From Sanguinoderma infundibulare (Eukaryota > Basidiomycota > Agaricomycetes > Polyporales > Polyporaceae), in assembly GCA_032821775.1 (NCBI GenBank), contig JAVLRN010000006.1:2976001-3040000 (forward strand): a DNA stretch of 64,000 nucleotides, read 5' to 3'. The notes under the pieces are model-generated. The model was given only the letters and a program-made list of their open reading frames with translations, was not told where the DNA came from and ran no database searches. This document shows, piece by piece, positions 35,277 through 47,198 of the stretch. Numbering within the stretch: position 1 is the stretch's first letter; each line of letters starts with the position of its first letter. The translations under genes and the position numbers were made by a program.

Positions 35277-35580
35277 AGTTCAGTTGAATGCATGAGCTTA
35301 GAAGGCCCGTAGGGAACATGTGTACGACTTACTACTTGTGGAGAGCATCGACAGGGTTTTAGCAAAGGAAGGACGAAGTTAGACATTCAAGTTGTGACGA
35401 CAGTGAAGCGTCCGTTCGGCCTTTGCCAGAGACCAACTCAGAAAGCCCACCGAAGCCTTGCCGAAACCCCTTCCATCAAGCCATGTTTCGCCTCGAACTG
35501 GCAAACTTGATGCAAAACGATCTCACATGTACATACAGACACGATGCAGATTCGCGGCGCAGTGTTGACAATGGCAACGA

Positions 35581-37911
35581 TCAAATCGTATACCTAATCG
35601 GTCAAAGTTCCATCAGCACCGGACCCTCGCAAGCCCTCAAGCACACATATACGCACCGGAACAGCGGCGACTTGTCACCCATCTCCTCGAACTCGCTCTC
35701 CTTGTCCTCCTTGTCCTTCACTCCTCCTCCCGCGTCTTTCTTCCGGTTAAGCCTCGTGAACTCGAGCATGGCCACGATGCAGAGGACGATGCTGCACGGG
35801 ACACGTCGTGAGCAAACGGAGTGCATTCGTGAACGCAAAGGACGTACTCAACGCAGAGGCACGAGATGGCCGTCGCGTGCCCCGGGTGGTACCTCGGACT
35901 ATCCTGCGGTCGGTAAATGAACGAAGACGCGACCCTAGCAGCAGAGCGCCGCCCAGGTGAGTGCAGACCATCTGCCACCGGTACTGATGAGCGCGACGCA
36001 CCCTCCGAGGTTCCCCACACCGATGACCATCGCGATCACGACCGCCTTCTTCACCTCGCCCCCCGCGTTCCCGCCCGCCCACGCGATCGCAAGCGCGACG
36101 CCCGGAAACAGCCCGCACGCCGCGATCATCGTTCCCGCGTAGCCCGCCCCGGGGCTCTTCGTCGCGAACAGGATGACATACCCGACGAGCGCGGTCGTCG
36201 CGCCCGCGAGCACGAACGGCCCGCGCGCGCGGAGGCGGTCGGAGAGGATGCCGGAGAGGATCGTGAGGACGCAGCCGATGGCGTTGGGCGGCACGGAGAG
36301 GAGCTGGGCGGTCGAGGACGAGAAGCCGAGCTCGGCGATAATGGTGGGGAGGAAGAGGGAGAAGGAGTATGCGGGAATGAGGACGCTGGTGTGGCCGGAC
36401 GCAGTGAGCAAAGAAATAGGGCTGCAGCGCCACGGTGCGCAGGGGGAGCGTACTTACAAGAGGAAGACGCAGATCATGAGGTACGAGTGGGGATCGCGAA
36501 GAGCTTGGAAGAGGAACTTCCACTTGAAGGTCTTGGAGAGGCCCGTGGTGTCGTTCTTGATCGTCTCGATCAGCCACGTCCGTTCTGCGTTCGTGAGGAA
36601 CGTCGCGTTCTCCGGATACTGGTAAGAGAGCGGTTAATGTCTATTGTGCCGCAAAGATTGGCTTACACCCACATCCTGCATGAGGAAGAAGGAGAGGAGA
36701 GCGACGATAGTGGTCACTGCCGGCTATCAATTTTCGTAATGCACGCGCAAGCCTTCATAGCACGTACCAACACCCTCGAGCAAGAACTATCAGGACACCG
36801 TAAATACAGAACAACACTCGTCGATCGGGTTAAGGACGTACAATCCAGGACCACCCCGCAAGTCCCCGAATCCTGAACGCACCGCGTTAGCGAAGTCTAA
36901 GGCGTCAATGAATTCGCCCATACCCAGCCATTTTCTCGATTGCGAAGGCAAGGAGTCCACCAAAGGCACCAGCGAGCCCTGCCGTGCCAGAGAGCATGCT
37001 GATACGTTGAGCCTGCGCGGTCCTCGGGTACCATACGCACAGGTAGAATGTTATCCCAGGGAACAGTCCAGCCTGTTGGGCTATGGTTGAGCATATGCTG
37101 CGTGTGGTGTCGGTGGCGAGTGCGCTTACTTCGGTGACACCCAGGAACAGCCGCGCGCTGCAGCAGGCATTGTGAGCTGCTGACAGAATATGACGAGATA
37201 TGATAGTTCGCGTACGTCAGCAATCCTCCGAAACTCTTGACAAACGACATGGATATCATGACGATCCCCCAGCAGAACATGATAAACGGAACTGCGCGAA
37301 CGATCTGAGGTGAGATACCATGTCACATAGGCCGCAGGTTCGAGAAACGGGACTCACTCCATCGCGATGGCTTGGTAACCTTGAGCGCAAGATTCCTGTG
37401 ATGTCAGACCTCAGCTGAGAAATACACAAAATGTGTGATTCTGGACGTACGAAGGGACTTCAAATAAGCCATTTGTGATCTAAATCCGAGGTAAGCCTCG
37501 CACCCATTTTCTACAATTCTACGGCGGTGTACTCACGAAGAACATGGCCACACACAGGTTGTACTGTAGACCCGTGAGATGAAGGTCCGTGACAAGACCC
37601 GCGATTTTGGCATTTCCTGGAGAACGAGATGAGTATGACCCACTGCCAGCCAAACCCCACTACATACCGATGTTTGTCCGATCTCTTTCAATGTATGGCA
37701 ATATGAGTATAACGGGAGGGCTCAAACGAGAGTAAACTCACAGGAAGGAGAGCAGGTAGAGCAAAGTAACCAGCGGCAGCAGCCGGAGATCGAGCTTCCG
37801 GAACACCTTGTCGGGATCTACTCGCTGCTCCTGTTTGTCTGCCTCGTTCTTGTAAGACAGCTGAGCCACAGCGACTGAAGACAGCTTCTCGCCATTGTCT
37901 CTGGAAGACAT
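35581..37911 (-). CDS. MFS transporter, anion:cation symporter (allantoate/nicotinate permease type), copy 1
   Basis: Plasma-membrane major facilitator of the Dal5/Tna1 type, about 12 helices. ATG 37911 begins MSSRDNGEKLSSV; exon 1 continues VDPDKVFRKLDLRLLPLVTL and LYLLSFL. Further exons: DRTNIG, NAKIAGLVTDLHLTGLQYN, MFCWGIVMISMSFVKSFGGL, FPGITFYLCVWYPRTAQAQR, AGLAGAFGGLLAFAIEKMAG, YPENATFLTNAERTWLIETI, then helices 7-12 with AYSFSLFLPTIIAELGFSSS, LSDRLRARGPFVLAGATTAL and GGNAGGEVKKAVVIAMVIGV. The last exons give FIYRPQDSPRYHPGHATAIS, EFEEMGDKSPLFR and YTI with stop TGA at 35581-35583. Intron positions (inside DRTNIG/NAKIAG, before the final YTI) match copy 2. The middle exons (36870-37480) are small and were not all resolved. 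The substrate cannot be predicted beyond the family's small organic anions and vitamins. Confidence 0.85.
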
Positions 37912-39373
37912 CGTTTGCGATGACCCAGATGACAGCCTGAGTGGGGGAAGAGCGAGGCAACTTGACCCATCCGTCAGGCTCTTATGGAGCCCCCAGTCAC
38001 CCATCTGTAATACAGCAGGCTTGGCATATCGGGCGACAGCGTCCGAGAATGATTACTGTTCGCCCGCCATGGCATTCTGGCTCGTGTCTGTATGTGGTCA
38101 GGTCAACTGCCGGAGCGCCGAATCCAAAAATATCGTCCAAGCGCATCGCACCGCCTGACCCTTGGACGGCTATGGACGGGCATTATCCGCCTCGAGGAAT
38201 GGTTCTAACGCTGACTTTCGGCATGCGCATTGCCTATGGAACGCCGAAGCAGTGATAAGGGTCCTGTTTGTCCAATGTTCGTCCCACCACCTCTCACACA
38301 GTGAGCATAGGCAATCCTCAATGCAACTGCCATAGCACTCACAGATCGCCTAAGTAGTAATTTTAGCACCTACAGGCTCAGAATGGTCACTACCTTGTCT
38401 AGATATTGACGTGTATGCGGAGTTCGGACGGTGGTCCTGTGTGTGCCTGGTGCGAACAGTAACCTGAGTTCGGAAGAAGGAAGTGAGATTGAAAAAACCG
38501 CCAAGTGCACGCTGGCACATACCTGAAGACTGCAAGGGCTAGGAATCGCCCGGTCAGCACCCGGCATGAAAAGATATCGAGAACAGGGGAACATCAGCAG
38601 CATAGGAATGTATGCATTCGTAGCTTACCTCGGCGGCAGGAGATTTACCATTCAGGTACCGACCACGCCGCAAATTTTTACGCAGAGTGCCAGACGGTCT
38701 GCGTCTGACGAAGGTTAGAAACCCCCTCGTATTTGCACAACTTACCCACAGCTATAATAACCACATATGCGTTTCCAGCGTGACATGAGGTCCCTTGGAT
38801 GAAAACTTGTGGTGGAAGGTTGAGTGGCATTGAGCGGAATGGTCGGGATTCGAACACACGGCCAAAAAAGGTGATTATGTAACGCGTCGGAATTGAATCC
38901 ATTTCAAGTGCCGATGGATTTGAACCTCGCTCACTAATACTCACACCGCAAGTTGTAGCCGCCTCTCCTAAACCGTGTTTTCTGGCACAACGGATGATGC
39001 ATCGAGGATACGGTAATGCCTACCATTCAGCTGTAAGGATTCCTGGAACCACTGGATATCGCTGGCTGCGTAGGTGGCGACGATGACCGTCTGTGGTCCT
39101 CATGGCCGCTGCCAGTTCCCCGCTTCAAGTCGTGCTCATCGGTGTCCACGAATTTCCATGCACCGGGCAAATGGGAAACGCCAGCCTAGAAAGATTGTGA
39201 GTGGAGCGTTGGCCAGCAGTACATTCTTTGCCGATGGATTTGCTTCGAGACCATGTGGCCTTCTCTGCTTCGCTGCATTTATCATTGTAAGTTGGCTTAT
39301 TTATACCCTCAAATAACTTCGCTTTCACACTATTCCTCCAGTTCTTTTTCTTTCGTTCTCTCAGCATTCGCAT
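37912..39373. promoter_or_regulatory. Region upstream of MFS copy 1, with conserved promoter block
   Basis: Block 38191-38226 (minus strand core GTCAGCGTTAGAACCATTCC, next to GCATGCC) recurs upstream of MFS copy 2 at 41840-41875 on the plus strand, 280 bp versus 200 bp from the respective starts. Similarity continues patchily (TATTCGGCGCT-like and CGCTTGGA blocks). This shows the promoters were duplicated with the genes. A dispersed short repeat is at 38860-38882. No gene is seen from 38260 to 39373. Confidence 0.6.
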
Positions 39374-40970
39374 ATGGCGTTTTATGGGCTCTCGGCCCCT
39401 TCCGCTGACATTGTGGCCACGTATGACAGCCTGTGGGCCCCTCTTCCCCCAGCTTGCCCTGGAAAGTCCACTCTAACCTTGCCTTGTTGGTCCCAGAGAA
39501 ATCAACTCATACGGGCGTGTGGCATCTGCAGGTGAGTTCTCTAATTAAAGACTGAGATCGCGGTATACCAAAGTTGGGCTCACTTGTCGCATAGCTTTCG
39601 TTCTCTACGAATACTTCATCACCTTCGACCAAGAAGTCGAGATGTTTTGGAAGGAGTCGTTCATGAAGAGGAAGGTGACCGGTGCAACTGCGCTTTTCCT
39701 TGTCAATCGGTACCTCGTCCTCGTCCTCCGGCTCGCGAATCTGATTGGGTTTGTCCACATGACGGACAAGAAGTACGCCCTTTTTGCATCTAGCAGATCA
39801 TGCTCTGACCGTGAAGACTTAGGTGTGCGCTCGGAACCAAGGTCGCTCTGGGCTTCACCCTCCTACAATATGTACCTTGGGCTGGTGAGTGTAGCCCAGA
39901 CGGCATTTCGTACCCTGTCGGTCTGACTAAGGCTTCCCAAGTCTTCGCTGGGTTGAGAGCCTACGCGTTGAGTAGGAATAAGCCGGTGTCCGCGTTGGTC
40001 TTCGCGTTGTCCATGGCTACCACTGCAGTCAATATGGTATGTGCATCAGTGTTTTCCCATCGTGCAATACCTTGTTTATAGTTCCGTTCTCCAGTCACTA
40101 TACCCTTTCGGGTTTACGGGATATTTTGATCCTATATTCGGATGCACCGTCATCGACCCCATACCCCTCGAACTGTCCCGCAAGTACGTCCTCTGCTTAA
40201 GTATCCGGATCTTGACTGAGCTAACTTGGTTCGGTCTAGGTGTAAGCAGCCTTTCTCACCGCCAAATGCTACATGCCAACTTACAGTACCTTCCCCTAGT
40301 TGTCATAATTTGTCGCTCGTGCTTCATCCTGGCGGACGTCATCATCATCCTCATCACCTGGCTCACTATTTCCTGGAAACCACTGGTGGCCAGCATGGAT
40401 CGCGGAGATGTCTTGACTCTTGCAGAAGTGGTGCTCAGGAACGGTGCGTCCTTCATTTCGGTGCTCCCTCGGGGACCAGCTAGGTTAATGGGACACCGAC
40501 AGGAACGACGTACTTCGCGTAAGATGGCCCACTCGCTTCTCAAGCTGCTGTCTCACAAATTCAGTAGGGCGCTGCTCTTCTTGCACAGTCTCCATTTGAC
40601 ACTGTCACTGTGCTCCGTGAGTCCATTCATCATTACCCGAATCTCGTCTATATATACAGGCATGCTTACGGACCTCCCAGATCCACGTCGCCCTACAGAG
40701 CTTCAGTTACGGCTACGTAACCATCTTCGCGGAAGTGTAATTACCCCGTCCAAGTACCTGTCAACGTCATGTAACTGACTGGAATCCAGCGTCGAGGCGG
40801 TGCTCGTTTCGCGCTTTTTGCTTGATTTGCAGGTGGCCCACCGGCAAGGGCTCGACGAGAATTCCGGAAGCGAACAGGAAGTCGGACAGTCCGATACGTT
40901 GGTGTTCGGACGTGCGGTCGGGTCCGCTTTGTCGTCGGGGACGGGGAGTATGAATGAAGACCAAGATTAA
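39374..40970 (+). CDS. DUF6533-type multi-pass membrane protein, second gene
   Basis: ATG 39374 gives MAFYGLSAPSADIVATYDSL; after a first intron the family signature YEYFITFDQEVEMFWKESFM appears, followed by FLVNRYLVLVLRLANLIGF. Later exons give CALGTKVALGFTLLQYVPWA, LRAYALSRNKPVSALVFALS, SLYPFGFTGYFDPIFGCTV and ILADVIIILITWLTISWK, consistent with seven hydrophobic segments. The last exon has VLVSRFLLDLQVAHRQGLDE and an acidic tail with TLVFGRAVGSALSSG, stop TAA at 40968-40970. This end matches that of the 7.3-9.0 kb gene (LVSRFLINLQ, FDRVIGSLG). Function unknown; the family is abundant in mushrooms and often tandem. It lies between the two inverted MFS copies. Confidence 0.8.
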
Positions 40971-42054
40971 GTGGGGTAAAATGTCTGACCTCGTTGCAGC
41001 GAAGTAGCTATGACAAAATTGGTCATTATACAGCAAGAAGTGAGATGAGGGCCTTGGGAGCATAAAAGGTGAGCTATCGTACTGTGCAAGCAAGTATCGG
41101 AGCCTTCGCGCTGCCGCCGACTCAGCGTCCCCACTCCCGTTTCCGCGTTATCGATGACAGTGGGAAGAGTCGAAACGGTGGACAGCAGGCGCTTGACGGG
41201 ACTCGGACAAGCCTCCATCGCACTCGAATCACAAGGCGTGCAATGTCCTGCTGCGCGCGAAGTACGCGCTACTGGGGTCGATAACTAAACAGGTATATCG
41301 TCGTGTTAGGCCACGAGTGCGTACGTTGTATGCTTCTGATTTTTCCGTGTGAGTGTCTCTTGATGTCAGTTAATCTACGTCACTAAAGAGGTGATTTCTA
41401 GTCCTTGCCACTTATCGGCAATAAGGTACTGCTCGGATCTGTCTCATGCGCGAAGAGTGATAACTACCCGGCGACCTCGCTCCGCAAGCATGAGCAATGA
41501 GTGTATTTTTGAATTCAGATAATATGCGGGAGGCGCATTGCAAGGCACCAGGAACATCTTCAGGTACGTGCTCGTCCGCCCAGCGCCCTCCATTGAACCT
41601 AATCTCCTGCCTCTGAGCTTACGTCGCTGGTCACATCCGGCACACACGGTAAAATCATCCAACCGTTATACCCGCGTCGATGGCCAGACGTAATAGGCAT
41701 CGACTTTCCAGAGCCTGGACGTGCGATAACCAAGGAATCTCAATCTGGTGGAGAGATTTACATGGGAGGACGCCTCGGAACATGATGCACGACGTGAGTA
41801 CGGGATATTTCTCGCTGACTCGGCGTTCGGTAACAATTTGCATGCCAAAAGTCAGCGTTAGAACCATTCCTGAGGCGCGTAATATCCGTTCACGTGTCAG
41901 GAAGCCCGCTGCGCTTGGAAGGTATCTTTGTATTCGGCGCTGCAATCATTGATTTCATTTTCAGGAGGGCGATCATGGGAGCTCATAAGAGCCCCATGGA
42001 TGCGCGATGTTGCTTCGCTCTGTCCGCAAGGCTATCGTCCGGTCATCGCGAAGG
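40971..42054. other. Intergenic with promoter block of MFS copy 2
   Basis: No gene supported. Positions 41840-41875 carry the conserved promoter block shared with MFS copy 1, followed by an ATTCGGCGCT block at 41932-41942 also shared. Confidence 0.5.
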
Positions 42055-44393
42055 ATGTCATCCCAAGGCGATCAGGAGAAGTTGTCTCCCGTTGTCCCTC
42101 CAGCGGCGGTACCATTCAAAGATGAGGTGGAGCAACGGCAGCGAGTGGATCCGGGCAAGGTGTTTAGGAAGCTCGATCTCCGCCTGCTCATATTGGTCAC
42201 GTTTCTCTATCTGCTCTCTTTCCTGTAAGTCCGCTTGCTCAGCCCTCTCCCATCCTGCTCATCCTGCCCATACGTTGACAGAGATCGAGCAAACATCGGT
42301 ATGTATCTATGTCCAATGCGTTTGTCTGGAAGCGTATGATGATGCTCATCTTGTCCTGTAGGAAATGCCAAAATCGCCGGGCTCGTGACCGACCTTCATC
42401 TCACCGGGCTCAAGTACAACCTGTGTGTGGCCGTGTTCTTTGTGAGTGTGCTTATGCGGAATTCTGGACTGGACGCAAGGTTTGACTCGGACCCACGTAG
42501 ATCACAAATTGTCTCTTTGAAGTCCCTTCGTACGTCCAGAATTGTGCTCTCCGCATATTGATAGGTTTAAGTTGGATTCATTCTCAGGAATCTTGCACTG
42601 AAAGTCATAAAGCCGTCCCGGTGGAGTGAGTCTCCTCTCTTTACGTTGCAACCTACCCGCAGGTAGCTCAGGTTTTCTGCATGACAGTTCCGTTGATCAT
42701 GCTCTGCTGGGGGATCGTCATGACGTCCATGGCATTCGTCGAAAACTTCGGAGGGCTACTAACGTACGTGAATAATCGTGCTATGATCCATCTCGACGTG
42801 TCCTCTCAGCAGCTCCCGCTCTCACGCGGCATTTTGCAGTGCGCGACTGTTCCTAGGCGTCACCGAAGTAAGCGATCGGATGCCATAGACAGTTCGATAT
42901 TCTCATTGATCTCGCTACAGGCAGGCGTGCTCCCGGGGATAACGTTCTACCTGTGCACATGGTACCCGCGGACCGCACAGGCTCTACGTATCAGCGTGCT
43001 CTCCGGCACCGCAGCGCTCGGCGGTGCGTTCGGTGGGCTCCTCGCCTTCGCGATCGAGAAAATGGCAGGGTACGAGCGTGTTCCTTAAGATCTCGGACTA
43101 CGCTCACTGAGCTTTGTCAGGATTCGAGGACTTGCGGGTTGGTCTTGGATTGTACGTCTCTTCCTTGAGCAATGAGCGTTCTGTGCTGATAATTGTCTTG
43201 ACAGTTCCTACTTGAGGGACTTGGTACGTGCCATAACTGGTATAGGAGGTGCCAAAAGCTCAAGACCTGCAGTAACAACTGTGATGGCTCTTCTCTCCTC
43301 CTTTCTAATAGAGGATGTACGTATGAGTTAATGCTTAACCCACGGCAGGCGTTTATAAACCTTACCAGTACCCAGAGAACGCGACATTCCTCACAAACGC
43401 AGAACGGACGTGGCTCGCCGATACAATCAAGAACGACTCCGCCGGCCTCTCCAAGGCCTTCAAGTGGAAGTTCCTCGCACAAGCTCTCCGCGATCCCCAC
43501 ACGTACCTCAAGATTGGTGTCTTTTTCTTGTAAGCATCCCACACAGAGACACCACAAAGCTTTCTCCTTGCTCACTGCTCACCTGGCAAAACTAGCGTCT
43601 TTGTCCCCACGTACTCATTCGCGCTCTTCCTCCCGACCATCATCGACGAGCTCGGCTTCTCCGCCTCGACCGCCCAGCTTCTCTCTGTGCCCCCGAACGC
43701 CGCCGGGTTCATCTTATCGGTCCTCTTCGGGGTGGTCTCGGATCGCCTCCGCGTACGCGGGCCATTCGTACTCGCAGGTTCCATCACCGCCCTTATCGGC
43801 TTCGTGGTCTTATTCGCAACAAAGAGTCCAGGGGCGGGGTACGCGGGGGCGATGGTCGCGGGGTGCGGGCTGTTTCCCGGAGTCTCGCTCGCGCTCACGT
43901 GGGCGGGGGGCAATACGGGGGGCGAGGTGAAGAAGGCGGTCGTGATCGCGATGGTTATTGGGACTGGGAACCTCGGCGGGTGCGTATGTCATACGTTGCG
44001 AATCCTTGGCGCTCAACTGCGCGACGCTCTGCCGTAGGATAGTGTCCGCGTTCATATACAGGCCGCAGGACAGCCCGAGGTATCACCCGGGGCACGCGAC
44101 GGCGATCTCGTTTCTCTGCGTCGAGTACGTCCTTCTGTGCATTCGCGAGCACCAGTCCCGCGCCCCTTGCTTACGATGTGTCTCGTGCAGCATCGCCTTG
44201 TGCATAGTGGCCATGTTCGAGTTCGCTAGGTTGAACCGGGAGAAGGACGTGCGAGGGTCTGCGATAAACTTGGATGGCAATCAGAGCGAGTTCGAGGAAA
44301 TGGGAGACAAGTCGCCGCTGTTTAGGTGCGTATTTGCGTGGCTTGCATGTCCGATGCTGATTGAGTCCTCAACTGATTAGGTATTCAATTTGA
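42055..44393 (+). CDS. MFS transporter, anion:cation symporter type, copy 2
   Basis: Paralogue of the gene at 35581-37911 in opposite orientation. ATG 42055 begins MSSQGDQEKLSPVVPPAAVP, then VDPGKVFRKLDLRLLILVTF, LYLLSFL, DRANIG, NAKIAGLVTDLHLTGLKYN, IMLCWGIVMTSMAFVENFGG, LPGITFYLCTWYPRTAQALR, LGGAFGGLLAFAIEKMAG, YPENATFLTNAERTWLADTI, KFLAQALRDPHTYLKIGVFF, YSFALFLPTIIDELGFSAST, SDRLRVRGPFVLAGSITALI and GGNTGGEVKKAVVIAMVIGT. The last exons are FIYRPQDSPRYHPGHATAIS, EFEEMGDKSPLFR and YSI (stop 44391-44393). Introns are short and in the same places as in copy 1. Both copies look coding, so the pair may differ in substrate or expression. Confidence 0.85.
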
Positions 44394-44744
44394 TGCTTGT
44401 ACTGCACCCTCTGCGTCTCACAGCCACGGTGGCCTAGTGTCCCCGACTCGACGGTTCAGAAGACGTTGTGTCAACGAAGACATGTTCCCGTGGTATTTTG
44501 GTTTTGCTCATGCCTTGAACCAAGACTTTCAAGGTCTGGCGGGTGCTTCATTCACCCACTGATGTTTACATAATTTGCTGTGTGCCAACGGTACCGGAGA
44601 TAGTAAGCTCGGACGGGAACACATTGCCTGTTGAGACCATTCCGAAGTTGATGCCCGCGCCATGCCGTATTAAACTCACTTTATCGACCATTTTTGTGTG
44701 TAACTTACTTTACCTGACGTGTTGCATCGACGCCTTAACGGTTA

Positions 44745-45025
44745 TTCACAACAATCACCTGTCGCGACAAGGTCTTCCCTTCCTCGGCCGCCTCCAGACG
44801 GCCGGTCCTCGTCCCCCAAGCCTGGCCCGTCGAGCCCCAGGCTTCAATCTGCCCAAGCTGCCTCCATCATCCCTGCTGATTTCACCGTTGCCTCCGCTTC
44901 GACAGCATCGTCTTCTCGAGTTGCGTCGGCAGGCGCACGGAACCCGAAGAAGCGCAAGCAGACGGACGCGCAAGTGGCCGCCGAGGGCGCTGGTCCGAGT
45001 GGCAGCGGTCACGCCGATACCTGTA
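44745..45025 (+). pseudogene. FunK1 3'-end fragment
   Basis: The frame ASSSRVASAGARNPKKRKQT followed by DAQVAAEGAGPSGSG closely matches the end of the intact FunK1 gene (ASSSRTASAVPRNSRKRKRT, DTQVAEEAGPSNG). The upstream part reads a Ser/Pro-rich linker (SSSPKPGPSSPRLQSAQA). No kinase core is present. It is the third FunK1 piece in the window. Confidence 0.65.
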
Positions 45026-45320
45026 ATAAACCATATAGCTCTGTAGCCATCGTAGCCATTGGTAGGTGCCTCACGATATCCTGCAATTCAGCATACGGCT
45101 CTGCAGCATTCCGGCGGATAGGCCAATATCCTACAGTTTATAGCGGAGCGTGCTGCAGAGCCCTGTAGGGTTTCGTCGGAGCCGGGGGACATACTGTAGT
45201 GGCCTATCGGATAGGTGCGCGGGCCGTATAGTGCCATGTAGGACCAATGAGAGACATTGTAGCACCATGTAGGACTGATGGGGATATATGGTAGAGGACT
45301 ACAATAGCCCCCCGGCGTAT
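45026..45320. repeat. Short palindromic repeat tract (CTGCAG / CCTGTAGG family)
   Basis: Many short inverted motifs recur: GCTCTGTAG, GCTCTGCAGCA, TGCTGCAGAGCCCTGTAGGG, ATATCCTGCA, AATATCCTACAG, GGCCTATCGGATAGG. Similar vocabulary (GCTCTGCAA, ACAGGGCTCTACA, CCCTGCAGGATTCC, CCCCTGTAGG) fills 56050-56330. No coding potential. It looks like a diverged, hairpin-forming repeat family. Confidence 0.5.
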
Positions 45321-45778
45321 GGTAGTGTACGGTGAATGGCTGTAGTTGCTGTATAGTGCGCTCGGAGGCATTGCTCTGGTACTCGCCCACGGCCATGCAA
45401 CGCACACGAAATTTAATAATGGTCAAAGTCATCAATTTTGGCGGGTGGAGCAACAATACATCGCGGCATCTATTACGAAAAGAGAGAGCGCGCGAGCACG
45501 CGATTTGTGGACCGTAGGCATCACCAGAAAGACAGCGTGAGACCGCCGCGAGACAAAAAGAGACCGAGGCACTTGCGAATCGACAGCCAGAGCGAGAAGC
45601 GAGAACAGGCGAGCAGGACAGAGAGAGTCATCAAGAGAGTGAGCAGACAGCATGGGCAGAGAGGAGATCGAGACGTTCAATGAGATCCTCTGTACTGCTG
45701 AAGTAAGGAGGTCGTCGTGGATCACCTGAACGCAGCGCGAGGTCAGCGAGACCAGGAAGGCTAGCTGGTGTGCATACT

Positions 45779-47120
45779 CTACTTCGAATACATCTCATCC
45801 ACGTCCTCGCACGCGGTGTTCTGAGGGTGCTCGGTGTCCGCGGCCAGTTCATTTTCTTGCGGCTTCTTCCGAGGCCGCTTCGTCTCCGGTTGGGGGGCCG
45901 CGGCCTCGGTGTCCGGCTCCTTGCGCTTGGTACCTCCCGCGCCGCTCCCGGTCGCGCCTTCCTCGTTGCCGTTGATGTTCGCGCCGTCCTCGCCGTTATT
46001 CGCGTTTGCGCCTTCCGAGCCGCCGTTGTCCTCGCTGCTGGTGTCGTTCGTGCTGTCCTCGCCATTGTTGTTCCGGCCGTCCTCGCCGCTGCTCTTGGTT
46101 GCATCGTAACCGGTGCGGTTGCCATCATCGTTGTCCATGCCATGCGCGTCGTTCGAGGGGCGAGCAGACTTCTTTTTCAGCGCGCGGGGCCGCCTCGCGC
46201 GCTCGCTGGTCTTCTTGAAGAGCGCAAGCGCGGTGTTCCCTCGCAGGACCTGGAGCTCGACCGGCTCCGCTCCCCCTGTGCCGAAGACCAATGGACGAGA
46301 CCCTCCTCGCTCCGAGCCTTGGTCGTCCTCTATTAAAATTCCCGGACCGCCCGGAAGTGTTGCGTCGCACAGCAGCGCGCCCATCGCGTCGCGCAGGCCT
46401 GGGAGTGCCGCTGCCCCGCCCGGGTTGCACATGCAGCCTGTGCGGAGGGAGATGCTGTGCCGCGAGGCGGCGTACTCGACGAACGAGTTTGGGATCATCT
46501 CGCCGGAGGGCTAGAAACGCGGGACGTTTAGAGTTAGCGCAAAATGAAATGAAAGACCGTGGGTGTGGGTTGGATTGGGAACGCACTCACAAACAGGAAG
46601 AGGAGTGCGATAACAGAGCCCGTATCCAATTGCTCGCCGACGTTCTTGACGTCCTTGCGCGGGCGGCGCGACAAGATCTGTACGACAGGCGTGTCCGTCG
46701 TATCGTGTCGCAATTCAGAGAGTGACGTAATGAGATAGCGCATGAGACAAGAGAGGCGGAGGGGCAGGAAGGGGAAGTGCGCCGAGAGAAATCTCAGGCC
46801 GTCAGTGATTGCAGGGAGGTTCAGATAGTTGATCGTGCCGTCCTGGAGCGCAAAACGCGCCAAAGTCAGCCAAACCCGCTCTCGTACTCGCACCTGTGCG
46901 TCGCGAGCGGTCGCAAATTGGCGGATGCCGTGCACGCTGTTGTGCGAGTCCGCACCGAGGACGTATGTGCTGTCGGAGGTGAAGGGGAGGGACTCTCCCA
47001 CCAGCTTGAGTGCGCCGCTGGCGTTGGCCGTGAAGATGGTGCCCTGGCGGGGCGCGGGAGAATTCGAGGACGACTCGCCGTGCTTCGTCCGCGCGCGCTG
47101 CGGACAGTCGTAATCTGGAC
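45779..47120 (-). pseudogene. MOCOS-like class-V aminotransferase relic fused to an acidic tail
   Basis: Recognisable pieces of a PLP-dependent molybdenum-cofactor-sulfurase-like protein: ADEARRVVLEFSRAPPG, then one base out of frame TIFTANASGALKLVGESLPF and GADSHNSVHGIRQFA; after an intron DGTINYLNLPAITDGLRFLS, NVGEQLDTGSVIALLFLF, and EMIPNSFVEYAASRHSISLR with TGCMCNPGGAAALPGLRDAM. About 150 residues between HGIRQFA and DGTINYL, including the PLP-binding Lys region, are missing. After LRDAM the sequence no longer follows the family: it becomes an Asn/Asp/Glu-rich stretch with basic clusters (KRPRKKPQEN), ending with stop TAG at 45779-45781. The frameshift is near 47055 (GGG where GG would keep frame). 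It cannot be a working enzyme. Confidence 0.7.
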
Positions 47121-47198
47121 GAATATGGGACGACGGTCAGTACCAGCGTTCGTGTGCTCGCAAGGAGCCGGGCAAGGGCGGAGGATGAGAAGCAGTGC

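Noticed and set aside
38840..38960. Possible tRNA or SINE on the minus strand (B-box-like GTTCGAATCCC)
   Set aside because: No matching A box at tRNA spacing and no cloverleaf; kept only as part of a dispersed repeat.
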